A DNA stretch of 62,181 nucleotides from Roseomonas genomospecies 6 (GTDB lineage Bacteria > Pseudomonadota > Alphaproteobacteria > Azospirillales > Azospirillaceae), in the NCBI RefSeq assembly GCF_008365375.1, contig NZ_QOKW01000032.1, positions 1 through 62,181 on the forward strand. The letters are read 5' to 3'. Position 1 is the stretch's first letter, and each line of letters opens with the position of its first letter. Made by a program: the position numbers and the translations under genes. The notes under the pieces are model-generated. The model ran no database searches. It was not told the origin of the DNA and worked only from the letters and a program-made list of their open reading frames with translations. Positions 38,398 to 45,352 of this stretch are shown in pieces.

Positions 38398-38428
38398 GGC
38401 CATCGGGAACCTCCCGGTGGCCTTTTTT
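38398..38428 (+). terminator. Intrinsic terminator, 10-bp stem and six T
   Basis: GGCCATCGGG (38398-38407) pairs with CCCGGTGGCC (38413-38422) around the loop AACCT, followed by TTTTTT (38423-38428). Reads on the + strand; ends ppc or a short leader/sRNA transcript. Confidence 0.85.
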
Positions 38429-38451
38429 CTGCGCACGCTTTGAAGGCGGAG

Positions 38452-38470
38452 CCATATTGACAATCCATAC
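38452..38470 (+). promoter_or_regulatory. Probable -35 element and MocR direct-repeat operator
   Basis: TTGACA at 38457-38462 is a consensus -35; the -10 is weak (TTATGT at 38482-38487). CCATA occurs at 38452-38456 and 38466-38470, a direct repeat flanking the -35, and MocR/GntR regulators commonly bind direct repeats, so autoregulation is plausible. Confidence 0.4.
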
Positions 38471-38524
38471 AATGCCGGGCCTTATGTCTGGAAGGGAGCG
38501 CCCCGGCTCCCCGCAAGGATCGCC

Positions 38525-39997
38525 ATGCCGCCGCTTTCCTCCACCGCCTCCCAACACACGTCCTCCCAGCACATCGACTGGGTGCCTTCGCTGGAGGACC
38601 GCAGCCGGCCCGTCTATCTCGCCATCGCGGACGCCATCGCCGCGGACGTCGGTGCGGGGCGGCTGAGGCCCGGCGACCGGCTGCCGCCGCAGCGGATTCT
38701 GGCGGACCGGCTGGGCATTGACTTCACGACCGTCAGCCGCGCCTATGGGGAGGCGCGCCACCGCGGTCTGGTGGACGCGCGGGTCGGTCAAGGCACCTTC
38801 ATCCGTAAGACGGATGCCCAAAGCACGGGCCAAGCCCCCTCACCCGCCGCCGTGGAGCCGCAAGCCGCCGCCGGGGCGCTGCCCCTCGCCGTCAGCATGG
38901 CGATGAACCAGCCGCCGCAGCCAGAGGACTCCGCCGCCCTGACCGCCCGCATGAGCCGAGGGATTGCCGCGGCGACGGCGGGTCTCGGGTTGCCGGACCT
39001 GCTGCGCTACCCGGACGGGGCCGACAGCCCGGACGACCGGGAGGCGGCGGTCCATTGGCTGCGCCACCGCCTGCCCGGCCTCGCGCCCGAGCGGGTGCTG
39101 GTGGCACCCGGCACCCAGGCCGCCCTGCTCGCCCTGCTCTCCGCCCTGGCCCGCCCCGGCGACACGGTCTGCGCGGAGGCGCTGACCTACCCCGGCTTCC
39201 GCGCCGCGGCGGCACAGCTCGGGCTGCGGGTCGTCGGCGTGCCGATGGACGCGGACGGCATCGACCCGGACGCCCTGCGCGCCGTTCTGGCGGAGCATCG
39301 TCCCAAGGCGCTCTACTGCATTCCCACCTTTCACAACCCGACCACCGCGACCATGCCGGAAGAGCGGCGGCGGGCCGTCGCCGCGGCGGCGCGTGACCAT
39401 GGCGTTCCGATCATCGAGGACGACATCTACGGCCCGCTGCCCGAGCGGACGCCGCCGCCGCTGGCCACCTTCGCGCCGGAGCTGACCTATCACGTCGCCG
39501 GGCTTGCGAAATGCGTGTCTCCGGCGCTGCGCATCGCCTATGTGGCGGCACCGGACGCCCGGCAGGCCCGCCGGGTTGCGGCGGCGCAGCGGGCGACCAC
39601 GCTGATCGCCTCCCCCCTGTCCGCCGCCGTGGCCCGGCTGTGGATCGCCGACGGAACCGCGGAGGCCGCGCGCGACGCCATCCGGGCCGAGGCCATGGCC
39701 CGCCGGGCGCTCGCCGAAGCGCTTCTTCCGGCGGACCGCATCGTCACGCGGCGGGAAGCCTTCCATTTCTGGCTGTCCCTGCCGGACGGCTGGACCGGCG
39801 GAGAGTTCACCGCCCATCTGCGCAGCCGGGGCATCTCCGCCGTGGCCGCCGACGCCTTCGCCACCACGCCGGAGGTGCCGGCGGCCCTGCGCTTCTGCCT
39901 GGGCGCGCCGCTGGACCGCGCCGAGACCCGCCGCGCGCTGGAGACTCTGGCCGACGCCCTGGCTCTGCCCCCCGCCGCCGCGGGCGTCATCATCTGA
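38525..39997 (+). CDS. MocR-type GntR/aminotransferase fusion regulator, 490 aa
   Basis: N-terminal GntR winged helix (RPVYLAIADAIAADVGAGRL, LADRLGIDFTTVSRAYGEARHRGLV, VGQGTFI) linked through about 60 residues to a fold-type I aminotransferase domain with PTFHNPTTATMPEERR, IIEDDIYG and a predicted PLP lysine in AGLAKCVSPALR. Such proteins sense PLP or amine/amino acid derivatives. AAGGA six bases before ATG 38525 fixes the start. It stands alone; the next gene, ccoG copy 2, is 243 bp away with its own FixK-type box. Target genes unknown. Confidence 0.9.
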   Translation: MPPLSSTASQHTSSQHIDWVPSLEDRSRPVYLAIADAIAADVGAGRLRPGDRLPPQRILADRLGIDFTTVSRAYGEARHRGLVDARVGQGTFIRKTDAQSTGQAPSPAAVEPQAAAGALPLAVSMAMNQPPQPEDSAALTARMSRGIAAATAGLGLPDLLRYPDGADSPDDREAAVHWLRHRLPGLAPERVLVAPGTQAALLALLSALARPGDTVCAEALTYPGFRAAAAQLGLRVVGVPMDADGIDPDALRAVLAEHRPKALYCIPTFHNPTTATMPEERRRAVAAAARDHGVPIIEDDIYGPLPERTPPPLATFAPELTYHVAGLAKCVSPALRIAYVAAPDARQARRVAAAQRATTLIASPLSAAVARLWIADGTAEAARDAIRAEAMARRALAEALLPADRIVTRREAFHFWLSLPDGWTGGEFTAHLRSRGISAVAADAFATTPEVPAALRFCLGAPLDRAETRRALETLADALALPPAAAGVII

Positions 39998-40131
39998 GGT
40001 GAGATGGTTGGAGGGTGGAGGCTCGGTTCGAGGACTCTTCTCATATCATATCCCGTCAATCACTCTGCTTCAAATCGTCGCATTGCAGGGAGCGCGCCCG
40101 GCAAAGCGCCATTTTTCCATACACACCCTCC

Positions 40132-40147
40132 ATTGAATGCATTCAAT
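40132..40147. promoter_or_regulatory. Perfect FNR/FixK-type palindrome upstream of ccoG copy 2
   Basis: ATTGAATGCATTCAAT is a perfect 16-bp palindrome with core TTGA-N6-TCAA, the FixK/FNR consensus. Centred at 40139.5; a start site near 40181 would fit class II activation and leaves a 60-base leader before ATG 40241. Confidence 0.78.
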
Positions 40148-40240
40148 CGCGCTTGCCGGTTCTGACAATGTAGGCATACACTCCGCGCCATGCCGCAGAC
40201 CGCCGCTCTGGTGGTCCGGATGTTTGCGCAGAGGCACGCC

Positions 40241-41707
40241 ATGCAGAATCTTGCCCGCTCGTCCACCCTTTCCCCTCCGCCCCCCGCCCCTGCTCCACAA
40301 GCCCCGGTTCCCTTCTACGCACCGCACCGGAAGATCTACCCGAAGGCGGCCCGCGGACGTTTCCGGCGCATCAAGTCGGCGCTGATGCTGGGATTGCTGG
40401 CGCTCTTCGTGCTGCTGCCCTGGCTGCGCTGGGACCGCGGCGCCGGCCTGCCGGATCAGGCGGTTCTGTTCGACCTGGACAGCCAGCGATTCTACCTGTT
40501 CGCCCTCGAACTCTGGCCGCAGCACATCTACTACCTGACGGGGGCGATGATCCTCGCGGCGGTCGGGCTGTTCCTGGCGACCGCGCTCGCGGGCCGCGTC
40601 TGGTGCGGCTACGCCTGCCCGCAAACGGTCTGGACCGACCTCTATGTGAAGGTGGAGGAGTGGATCGAAGGCGACCGCGGCGCCCGCATCCGGCTGGACA
40701 ACGGCCCGCGCGACGCCGGCTGGCTGGCGAAGAAGATGGCCAAGCACGCGGTCTGGCTGCTGATCGCCCTGATCACCGGAGCCTCGGCCATCTTCTACTT
40801 CGTGGACGCGCCGGGCTACATGGCGGACCTGCTGCGCTTCCAGCCCGGGCCGGTGGCGACCGGCTGGATTCTGTTCATGACCGCCTGCACCTACGCCATG
40901 GCCGGCTTCATGCGGGAGCAGATGTGCGTCTATGTCTGCCCCTGGCCGCGCATCCAGGCCGCCCTTCTGGATGACGAAAGCCTCACCGTCACCTACCAGG
41001 ACTGGCGGGGCGACGGGCGGGCGCCGCTGCGCAAGGAGCAGAGCTGGGCGGAACGGTCCGCCGCCGGGCTGGGCGACTGCATCGACTGCAAGGCCTGCGT
41101 CCAGGTCTGCCCGACCGGAATCGACATCCGCGACGGGCTTCAGATGGACTGCATCAGTTGCGGCCTGTGCATCGACGCCTGCGACGACGTGATGGGCCGC
41201 ATCGGGCGCCCCGGCGGGCTGATCCGCTACGACACCCAGAACGCGCAGGCCGCCAAGGCCACGGCGCGCAAGCCGGAGCCCTACCGGCTGGTCCGCCCGC
41301 GCACCATCGTCTATTCGCTGATGATGCTGGTGGTCGGCGGGATGATGACGCTCGGCGTTCTGCTGGAGCCGACGGTGGACGTGTCCGTCCTGCGCGACCG
41401 GGCGCCGCTCCACGTCACCCTGTCCGACGGGGCGGTCCAGAACAGTTACACGGTCAAGATCTCCAACATGACCCGCGCGCCCCAGGACTACCGCCTGACC
41501 GTCGCCGGCCCGAAGGGCGCCGCGGTGGCGGTGGCCGGTGGAGCGGCCCTGCTGACCGCCGGCCCCGACACCGTGCAGACCCACCGCGTCCATGTCCGCG
41601 TCCCGGCGGGTGCCGCGGCGACCGGCTCCACGCCGCTGACCCTCACCCTGACCCGCCTGTCGGACGGGACGGTCCATCAGGCCGAAACGGTGTTCCTGGC
41701 GCCTTGA
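40241..41707 (+). CDS. ccoG: Cytochrome cbb3 oxidase accessory protein CcoG, copy 2, 488 aa
   Basis: Second CcoG, collinear with copy 1 at 27171: KIYPKAARGRFRRIKSALML, DLDSQRFYLFALELWPQHIY, RVWCGYACPQTVWTDLYVKV, CVYVCPWPRIQ, CIDCKACVQVCPTGIDIRDG, CISCGLCIDACDDVMGRIG, and the LEPTVDVSVLRDRAPLHV tail. Iron-sulfur cysteines are complete. ATG 40241 chosen because GAGG lies seven bases upstream and the FixK-type palindrome predicts transcription starting near 40181; ATGs at 40190 and 40220 are in frame. Convergent with the ion channel. Sole gene of its transcript as far as can be seen; no cbb3 subunit genes nearby. Confidence 0.93.
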   Translation: MQNLARSSTLSPPPPAPAPQAPVPFYAPHRKIYPKAARGRFRRIKSALMLGLLALFVLLPWLRWDRGAGLPDQAVLFDLDSQRFYLFALELWPQHIYYLTGAMILAAVGLFLATALAGRVWCGYACPQTVWTDLYVKVEEWIEGDRGARIRLDNGPRDAGWLAKKMAKHAVWLLIALITGASAIFYFVDAPGYMADLLRFQPGPVATGWILFMTACTYAMAGFMREQMCVYVCPWPRIQAALLDDESLTVTYQDWRGDGRAPLRKEQSWAERSAAGLGDCIDCKACVQVCPTGIDIRDGLQMDCISCGLCIDACDDVMGRIGRPGGLIRYDTQNAQAAKATARKPEPYRLVRPRTIVYSLMMLVVGGMMTLGVLLEPTVDVSVLRDRAPLHVTLSDGAVQNSYTVKISNMTRAPQDYRLTVAGPKGAAVAVAGGAALLTAGPDTVQTHRVHVRVPAGAAATGSTPLTLTLTRLSDGTVHQAETVFLAP

Positions 41708-41713
41708 CCGCTC

Positions 41714-42706
41714 CTACAGAGGACCGTCGCGATCTCGGTCGCGGCGGTCCCTCGGGGCGGTGTGGCCGATGATGGCGCTGAAGCCGAAGAGCAGAAGCAG
41801 GACGCCCATGACGATCTCGATCCCGCAGATCAGCCGCACCGCGCCCGTCACCGGGTGGATGTCGCCGTAGCCGACCGTGGCGAAGGTGACCAGCGAGAAA
41901 TACAGCCCCTCCGGAAAGGTCAGGTCGCGGCGCACGCCGTCCACGATGAAGTTCGGCTCCACCATGAAGCGGTCCAGGATGGTGTAGAAGGCGCCGAACA
42001 TGATGATGCACAGCGAATAGAAGGTCAGGAAGGCGAAGGCCGGCAGCACCAGCCGGGCCGCCTGCTGGAAGAAGCCTTCGAACAGCAGCCCGGCGTCCAG
42101 CAGGAAGACGGCGATGTCCCGCGCGACGAGGGCCACGACGACCCCGATGGCGCTCATCGACAGCAGGAAGACGGCGGTCAGCATCTCCGGCGACACGTCC
42201 CGCCCCGGCAACAGGAAGGTCAGCGCGCCGATGCCCCAGACCGGCGCCATCCACAGGAAGATGCGGTCGAAATGCCCACCGTCGCGCAGACGCCGCGACA
42301 TCACGATGCTGCGGATCGTGTTGGCCCGCCACCAGGCGCCGCCCAGGAAGGCGATCAGCGGAATCGCGAAGGCGGCGGCCTGGATGTGCGACGGGATGGT
42401 GTGGAAGTTGCTTTCCAGGAAGAAGACGAAGACACAGGCGTACACGCCGATGAAGTTCGCCAGGGCAAGGCTGAAGAACTGGCTTCCCGGAAACAGATAG
42501 TGGAAGGCCCCGACGACGAGGCCGACCGAACCCAGCAGCGCGAAGGCCAGATCGCCCGACACCGACCGGATGGACAGGGCGATCATGCCCTGCATCAGCG
42601 CGGTCAGCACCGCCCCGGTCAGCCAGGAGCGGCGGGCACGCGGGCGGGGCGTGTGAGCGGGGCCGGCGGCCTTGCTGGGGCGACGGTCGGAAAGGGTCTG
42701 GTCCAT
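41714..42706 (-). CDS. Two-pore-helix ion channel family protein (probable K+ channel), 330 aa
   Basis: Inner-membrane channel. Five or so hydrophobic segments precede a C-terminal pore module: LYFSLVTFATVGYGDIHPVTGAVRL has the TVGYGD potassium selectivity filter, followed by an inner helix CGIEIVMGVLLLLFGFSAII. No RCK/TrkA-N or cyclic nucleotide domain, so gating is not apparent. Starts at ATG 42706; ends six bases from the convergent ccoG stop. Confidence 0.88.
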   Translation of the reverse strand: MDQTLSDRRPSKAAGPAHTPRPRARRSWLTGAVLTALMQGMIALSIRSVSGDLAFALLGSVGLVVGAFHYLFPGSQFFSLALANFIGVYACVFVFFLESNFHTIPSHIQAAAFAIPLIAFLGGAWWRANTIRSIVMSRRLRDGGHFDRIFLWMAPVWGIGALTFLLPGRDVSPEMLTAVFLLSMSAIGVVVALVARDIAVFLLDAGLLFEGFFQQAARLVLPAFAFLTFYSLCIIMFGAFYTILDRFMVEPNFIVDGVRRDLTFPEGLYFSLVTFATVGYGDIHPVTGAVRLICGIEIVMGVLLLLFGFSAIIGHTAPRDRRDRDRDGPL

Positions 42707-42808
42707 GCGCGAACCGGTTGTCGGTGGTGCCCACCTTATAGCGCCACCGCCGGTCCGTTTGGCAGGACTTTCAACCGCCTTCCCCCATCCGGCTCACAAG
42801 CCGCCGCC

Positions 42809-43411
42809 TCACCAGCCGCCGGTCGCCAGCCAGCGGTCCACCATGTCCAGCCGGTCCCAGCCCCAGAAGGGTTCGTCGTCCACGATGACGAAGGGCGACC
42901 CGAAGACCCCGCGGTCCACCGCGGCGTCGTTCTCGGCGCGCAGACGGTCCTTGATGTCCTGGTCCTGGAGGGCCGCCGCCACCGCCGCACGGTCGTGGCC
43001 GAGCGTGCCGGCGATCTCCACAACCGTTTCGGCGGGGCCGATGTCGCGCCCCTCGCCCCAATGGGCGTGGTAGAGGGTGCGGGCGAGGAGCTTCGCCTGC
43101 TCGGGATGCTCGTCGGTCAGCCAGTAGAAGGCGCGCGCGGCGGCGACGCTGTTGGCCGGGGCGGAGTCGGGATAGGTGAAGGGCGCCTTGGTCAGCCGGG
43201 CGATCCGGCCGACGTCATGGACCAGATACTCGCCGCGCAACGGCTGCTGGAGATTCGGCTTCATCCCCGTCACCTTGAAGATGGCGCCGAGCAGGACCGG
43301 GCGCCATGTGACGGTGCGGCCATGCGCCGCAGCCAGCTCCTCGATGCGGCGGCTGGCGAAATAGCCGTAGGGCGAGGCGAAGTCGAAATAGAAATCGATG
43401 GGGTCGGCCAT
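42809..43411 (-). CDS. 2-hydroxychromene-2-carboxylate isomerase / DsbA-like (GST kappa) protein, 200 aa
   Basis: Thioredoxin-fold protein with FYFDFASPYGYFASRRIEEL at the N-terminus, WRPVLLGAIFKVTG, ANSVAAARAFYWL and the C-terminal FGSPFVIVDDEPFWGWDRLD, all family hallmarks; no CxxC, as expected for HCCA isomerases that use a Ser and glutathione. ATG 43411 has GGGAGG eight bases upstream; the longer frame adds Arg-rich non-homologous residues. Stands alone, so an aromatic degradation role is not supported by context. Confidence 0.88.
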   Translation of the reverse strand: MADPIDFYFDFASPYGYFASRRIEELAAAHGRTVTWRPVLLGAIFKVTGMKPNLQQPLRGEYLVHDVGRIARLTKAPFTYPDSAPANSVAAARAFYWLTDEHPEQAKLLARTLYHAHWGEGRDIGPAETVVEIAGTLGHDRAAVAAALQDQDIKDRLRAENDAAVDRGVFGSPFVIVDDEPFWGWDRLDMVDRWLATGGW

Positions 43412-43501
43412 CCGCGCGTCCTCCCGGTTTTGATTTTCCGGAAAGGCTAACGCGCGCCGAAGGTTCCGTCCAGCCGCCGCAGGCGCTTTTCGCGCCGACG
43501 A

Positions 43502-43603
43502 TGAACCACAGAGACACGGAGACACGGAGGATCGAACCGCCGGGCTTCGCCTCCCGCGGTTCACCTCTCCGAATCTCTGTGTCTTTGTGTCTCCGTGGTG
43601 AAA
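43502..43603. repeat. ACCACAGAGACAC-type intergenic inverted repeat
   Basis: Left arm TGAACCACAGAGACACGGAG... (43502-43538) and right arm ...GTCTTTGTGTCTCCGTGGTG (43557-43602) are imperfect complements across about 100 bp, each built of a GAGACAC half-repeat. The phrase matches an intergenic repeat type I know from many bacterial genomes. It separates two minus-strand genes. Confidence 0.8.
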
Positions 43604-43637
43604 GCCCGCTCCGCGCCCGCGGGCGCCAGGACGGGCT

Positions 43638-44351
43638 TCAGACCGTCTTCACTTTGGCGTCGAAGACGTAGCCGGCGCCGCGTTCGGTCTTGATGATGCG
43701 AGGCTCCTTCGGATTTGCCTCGATCTTGCGGCGCAGGCGCAGGATCAGCACGTCGATGGAGCGGTCGAACACCTCCGCCCCGTCCGCGCGGGTCAGGTCG
43801 AGAAGCTGGTCGCGGGTCAGGACGCGCTGCGGGCGCTTCACGAAGGCGGCCAGCAGGCCGAACTCCGCCTTGGTCAGCTCCACCTCCCGTCCGTCCTGGT
43901 TGCGCAGGCGCTGGGCGGTCAGGTCCAGTTCCCAATTGGCGAACTGCACGACGGCGCGCAGGTCGTCGGGGCTGCGCGGGGGGCGCCCCTCGCCGGAAAC
44001 GCGGCGCAGCACGGCCTTGATGCGGGCCAGAAGCTCGCGCGGGTTGAAGGGCTTGGTGAGATAGTCGTCGGCGCCCAGTTCCAGCCCGACGATGCGGTCC
44101 ACATCCTGATCCTTCGACGACAGGATGATGACGGGGATGTGCGATTCGGTGCGGATCTGGCGGACCAGCCCCAAACCGTCGCCGTCCGGCAGCCGCAGGT
44201 CGCAGACCACCAGATCGACGGGGTCGCTCTCCAACGCCTTCTTCGCCGCGGCCGTATCCGGTGCGGTGGTCACGCGATAGCCTTCCGACGCCAGATAGGA
44301 CGCCAGAAGTTCGCGCACCGGCTCGTCATCATCGACCGCGAGAATGTGCAT
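43638..44351 (-). CDS. OmpR/PhoB-family response regulator, 237 aa
   Basis: Receiver domain 1-115 with DDDEPVRELLASYL, phospho-Asp in LVVCDLRLPDGDGL (Asp51 by count), Ser in ILSS and Lys in LTKPFNPREL; then a winged-helix DNA-binding domain ending RVLTRDQLLDLTRADGAEVF, RSIDVLILRLRRKIE and TERGAGYVFDA. The PRELLARIKAVLRR linker is typical of the TorR/OmpR branch. No kinase gene is adjacent. Translation starts at ATG 44351 by position of the first beta strand MHILAVDDD. Confidence 0.92.
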   Translation of the reverse strand: MHILAVDDDEPVRELLASYLASEGYRVTTAPDTAAAKKALESDPVDLVVCDLRLPDGDGLGLVRQIRTESHIPVIILSSKDQDVDRIVGLELGADDYLTKPFNPRELLARIKAVLRRVSGEGRPPRSPDDLRAVVQFANWELDLTAQRLRNQDGREVELTKAEFGLLAAFVKRPQRVLTRDQLLDLTRADGAEVFDRSIDVLILRLRRKIEANPKEPRIIKTERGAGYVFDAKVKTV

Positions 44352-44581
44352 GGCCCATACCTCCCGTTCCCTTCATAGCTCACACCCGTGGGCACACGCA
44401 ATCGGTTACAAGCCCGTAACAGGCACTCGCCGCACGACTGACGGGTGAATCGGCTGAAACATCCTGCGTCACGATCGAAACGAAAATGCCTGCTTCCTGA
44501 AATCATGCGGTCATCGCCGGTTGGTTTATTCCCTTTTGCCGCGAGGCAGAAGACGAAATACCGCACTGTAGGGGAAAGACG

Positions 44582-44767
44582 ATGTCCGCGCTCGACCAAT
44601 GCCTGGAACGGATGGCCCATCTCGACCGCGCCGACCGTCTGCTGAACGAGGTGCGCGTCTACAACACGCGGACGCCGATCCGCGAGGCGCTGGCCCAGCA
44701 CCGCGCTCTGCTGACCGAAGCGCGCCGCCACATCGAATCAGCGCGCACGATGCTTGGCGACGCATGA
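44582..44767 (+). CDS. Small helical protein, 61 aa, unknown
   Basis: MSALDQCLERMAHLDRADRL continues to a wholly helical, charged sequence with heptad-like Leu spacing (LLNEV, ALLTEARRHIESARTML). AGGGGAAAGACG before the ATG is a fair ribosome site, and codon usage matches the neighbours. It is divergent from the response regulator across 230 bp and convergent with ridA. No family recognised. Confidence 0.6.
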   Translation: MSALDQCLERMAHLDRADRLLNEVRVYNTRTPIREALAQHRALLTEARRHIESARTMLGDA

Positions 44768-44777
44768 GCCGGACCGC

Positions 44778-45137
44778 TCAACAGCGGGCGGTGACCTCGA
44801 TCTCGATCTTCATGCGCGGGTTGGCCAGGGGGCAGACGATGGTCGTTCCGGCGGGCGGGCTGTCGCGGAACTGCTCCGCCAGGATCGGCTGGACCCGCGG
44901 AAAGTCGGCGGCATCCGCCAGATAGACCCGCATCCGCACCACGTCCGACAAATCGGCGTCCGACCGGCGCAGCGCCTTGCGGATGTTGCGCAGGGTCTGG
45001 CGCGCCTGCTCCTCCACGTCGCCGGCCATCGTCCGCTGCTCCGCGTCGAAGCCGGAGGTGCCCGGGACGAACACCCACCGCCGTTCCGCATCCCCCACCA
45101 AAGCACGCACGCAACCGCCCGTCAGGATCTGATCCAC
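44778..45137 (-). CDS. RidA/YjgF-family protein, 119 aa
   Basis: Imine/enamine deaminase fold: VFVPGTSGFDAEQRTMAGDV, EEQARQTLRNIRKALRR, DVVRMRVYLADAADFPRVQP, PAGTTIVCPLANPRMKIEIEV. The Arg expected near the C-terminus of active RidA (C-x-R region) is replaced by the PLANPRMKIEIE context, so this belongs to a divergent subgroup. GTG 45137 is preferred because GGGAGG lies seven bases upstream; ATGs at 45152 and 45164 are in frame but poorly provided. A palindrome overlapping a TATAGAT -10 lies upstream. Confidence 0.8.
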   Translation of the reverse strand: MDQILTGGCVRALVGDAERRWVFVPGTSGFDAEQRTMAGDVEEQARQTLRNIRKALRRSDADLSDVVRMRVYLADAADFPRVQPILAEQFRDSPPAGTTIVCPLANPRMKIEIEVTARC

Positions 45138-45187
45138 GGCGTTGCCTCCCATTCCGTTTGTCATGCCGACAGTCCGTGCCGCGGCCT

Positions 45188-45203
45188 TGACATCTATATG
45201 TCA
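45188..45203. promoter_or_regulatory. Perfect palindrome TGACAT-CTAT-ATGTCA upstream of the RidA gene
   Basis: Six-base arms with a four-base centre; on the minus strand the centre reads TATAG and gives a -10-like TATAGAT, so a regulator bound here would cover the promoter of the RidA gene (or, in the other direction, act on the DUF4139 gene 150 bp away). Confidence 0.5.
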
Positions 45204-45352
45204 CAGAAGGCCCGGCCCGCACAAACCCTGACGTGCAGCGGTTCCGCGGCATGTCGGCGCGGCCGGGTCCTTCCCGTCCGCCCAAATCTTTCCCAAATGA
45301 AAGCGTAAGCCGGGCCAGGAACGCCCAGTCGTCCATAACGGGAGAAACCCGC

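Larger units (their letters stand above)
38173..38524. other. Intergenic region between ppc and the MocR gene; possible small RNA
   Basis: After the tandem repeat comes an AT-rich patch with ATATACTAGTA (38304-38314), then about 80 GC-rich bases ending in a textbook intrinsic terminator at 38398-38428, then the MocR promoter. The terminator is 225 bp from ppc, far for a 3' end, so a short transcript starting near 38315-38330 and ending at 38428 is conceivable. No coding frame is convincing. Confidence 0.4.
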
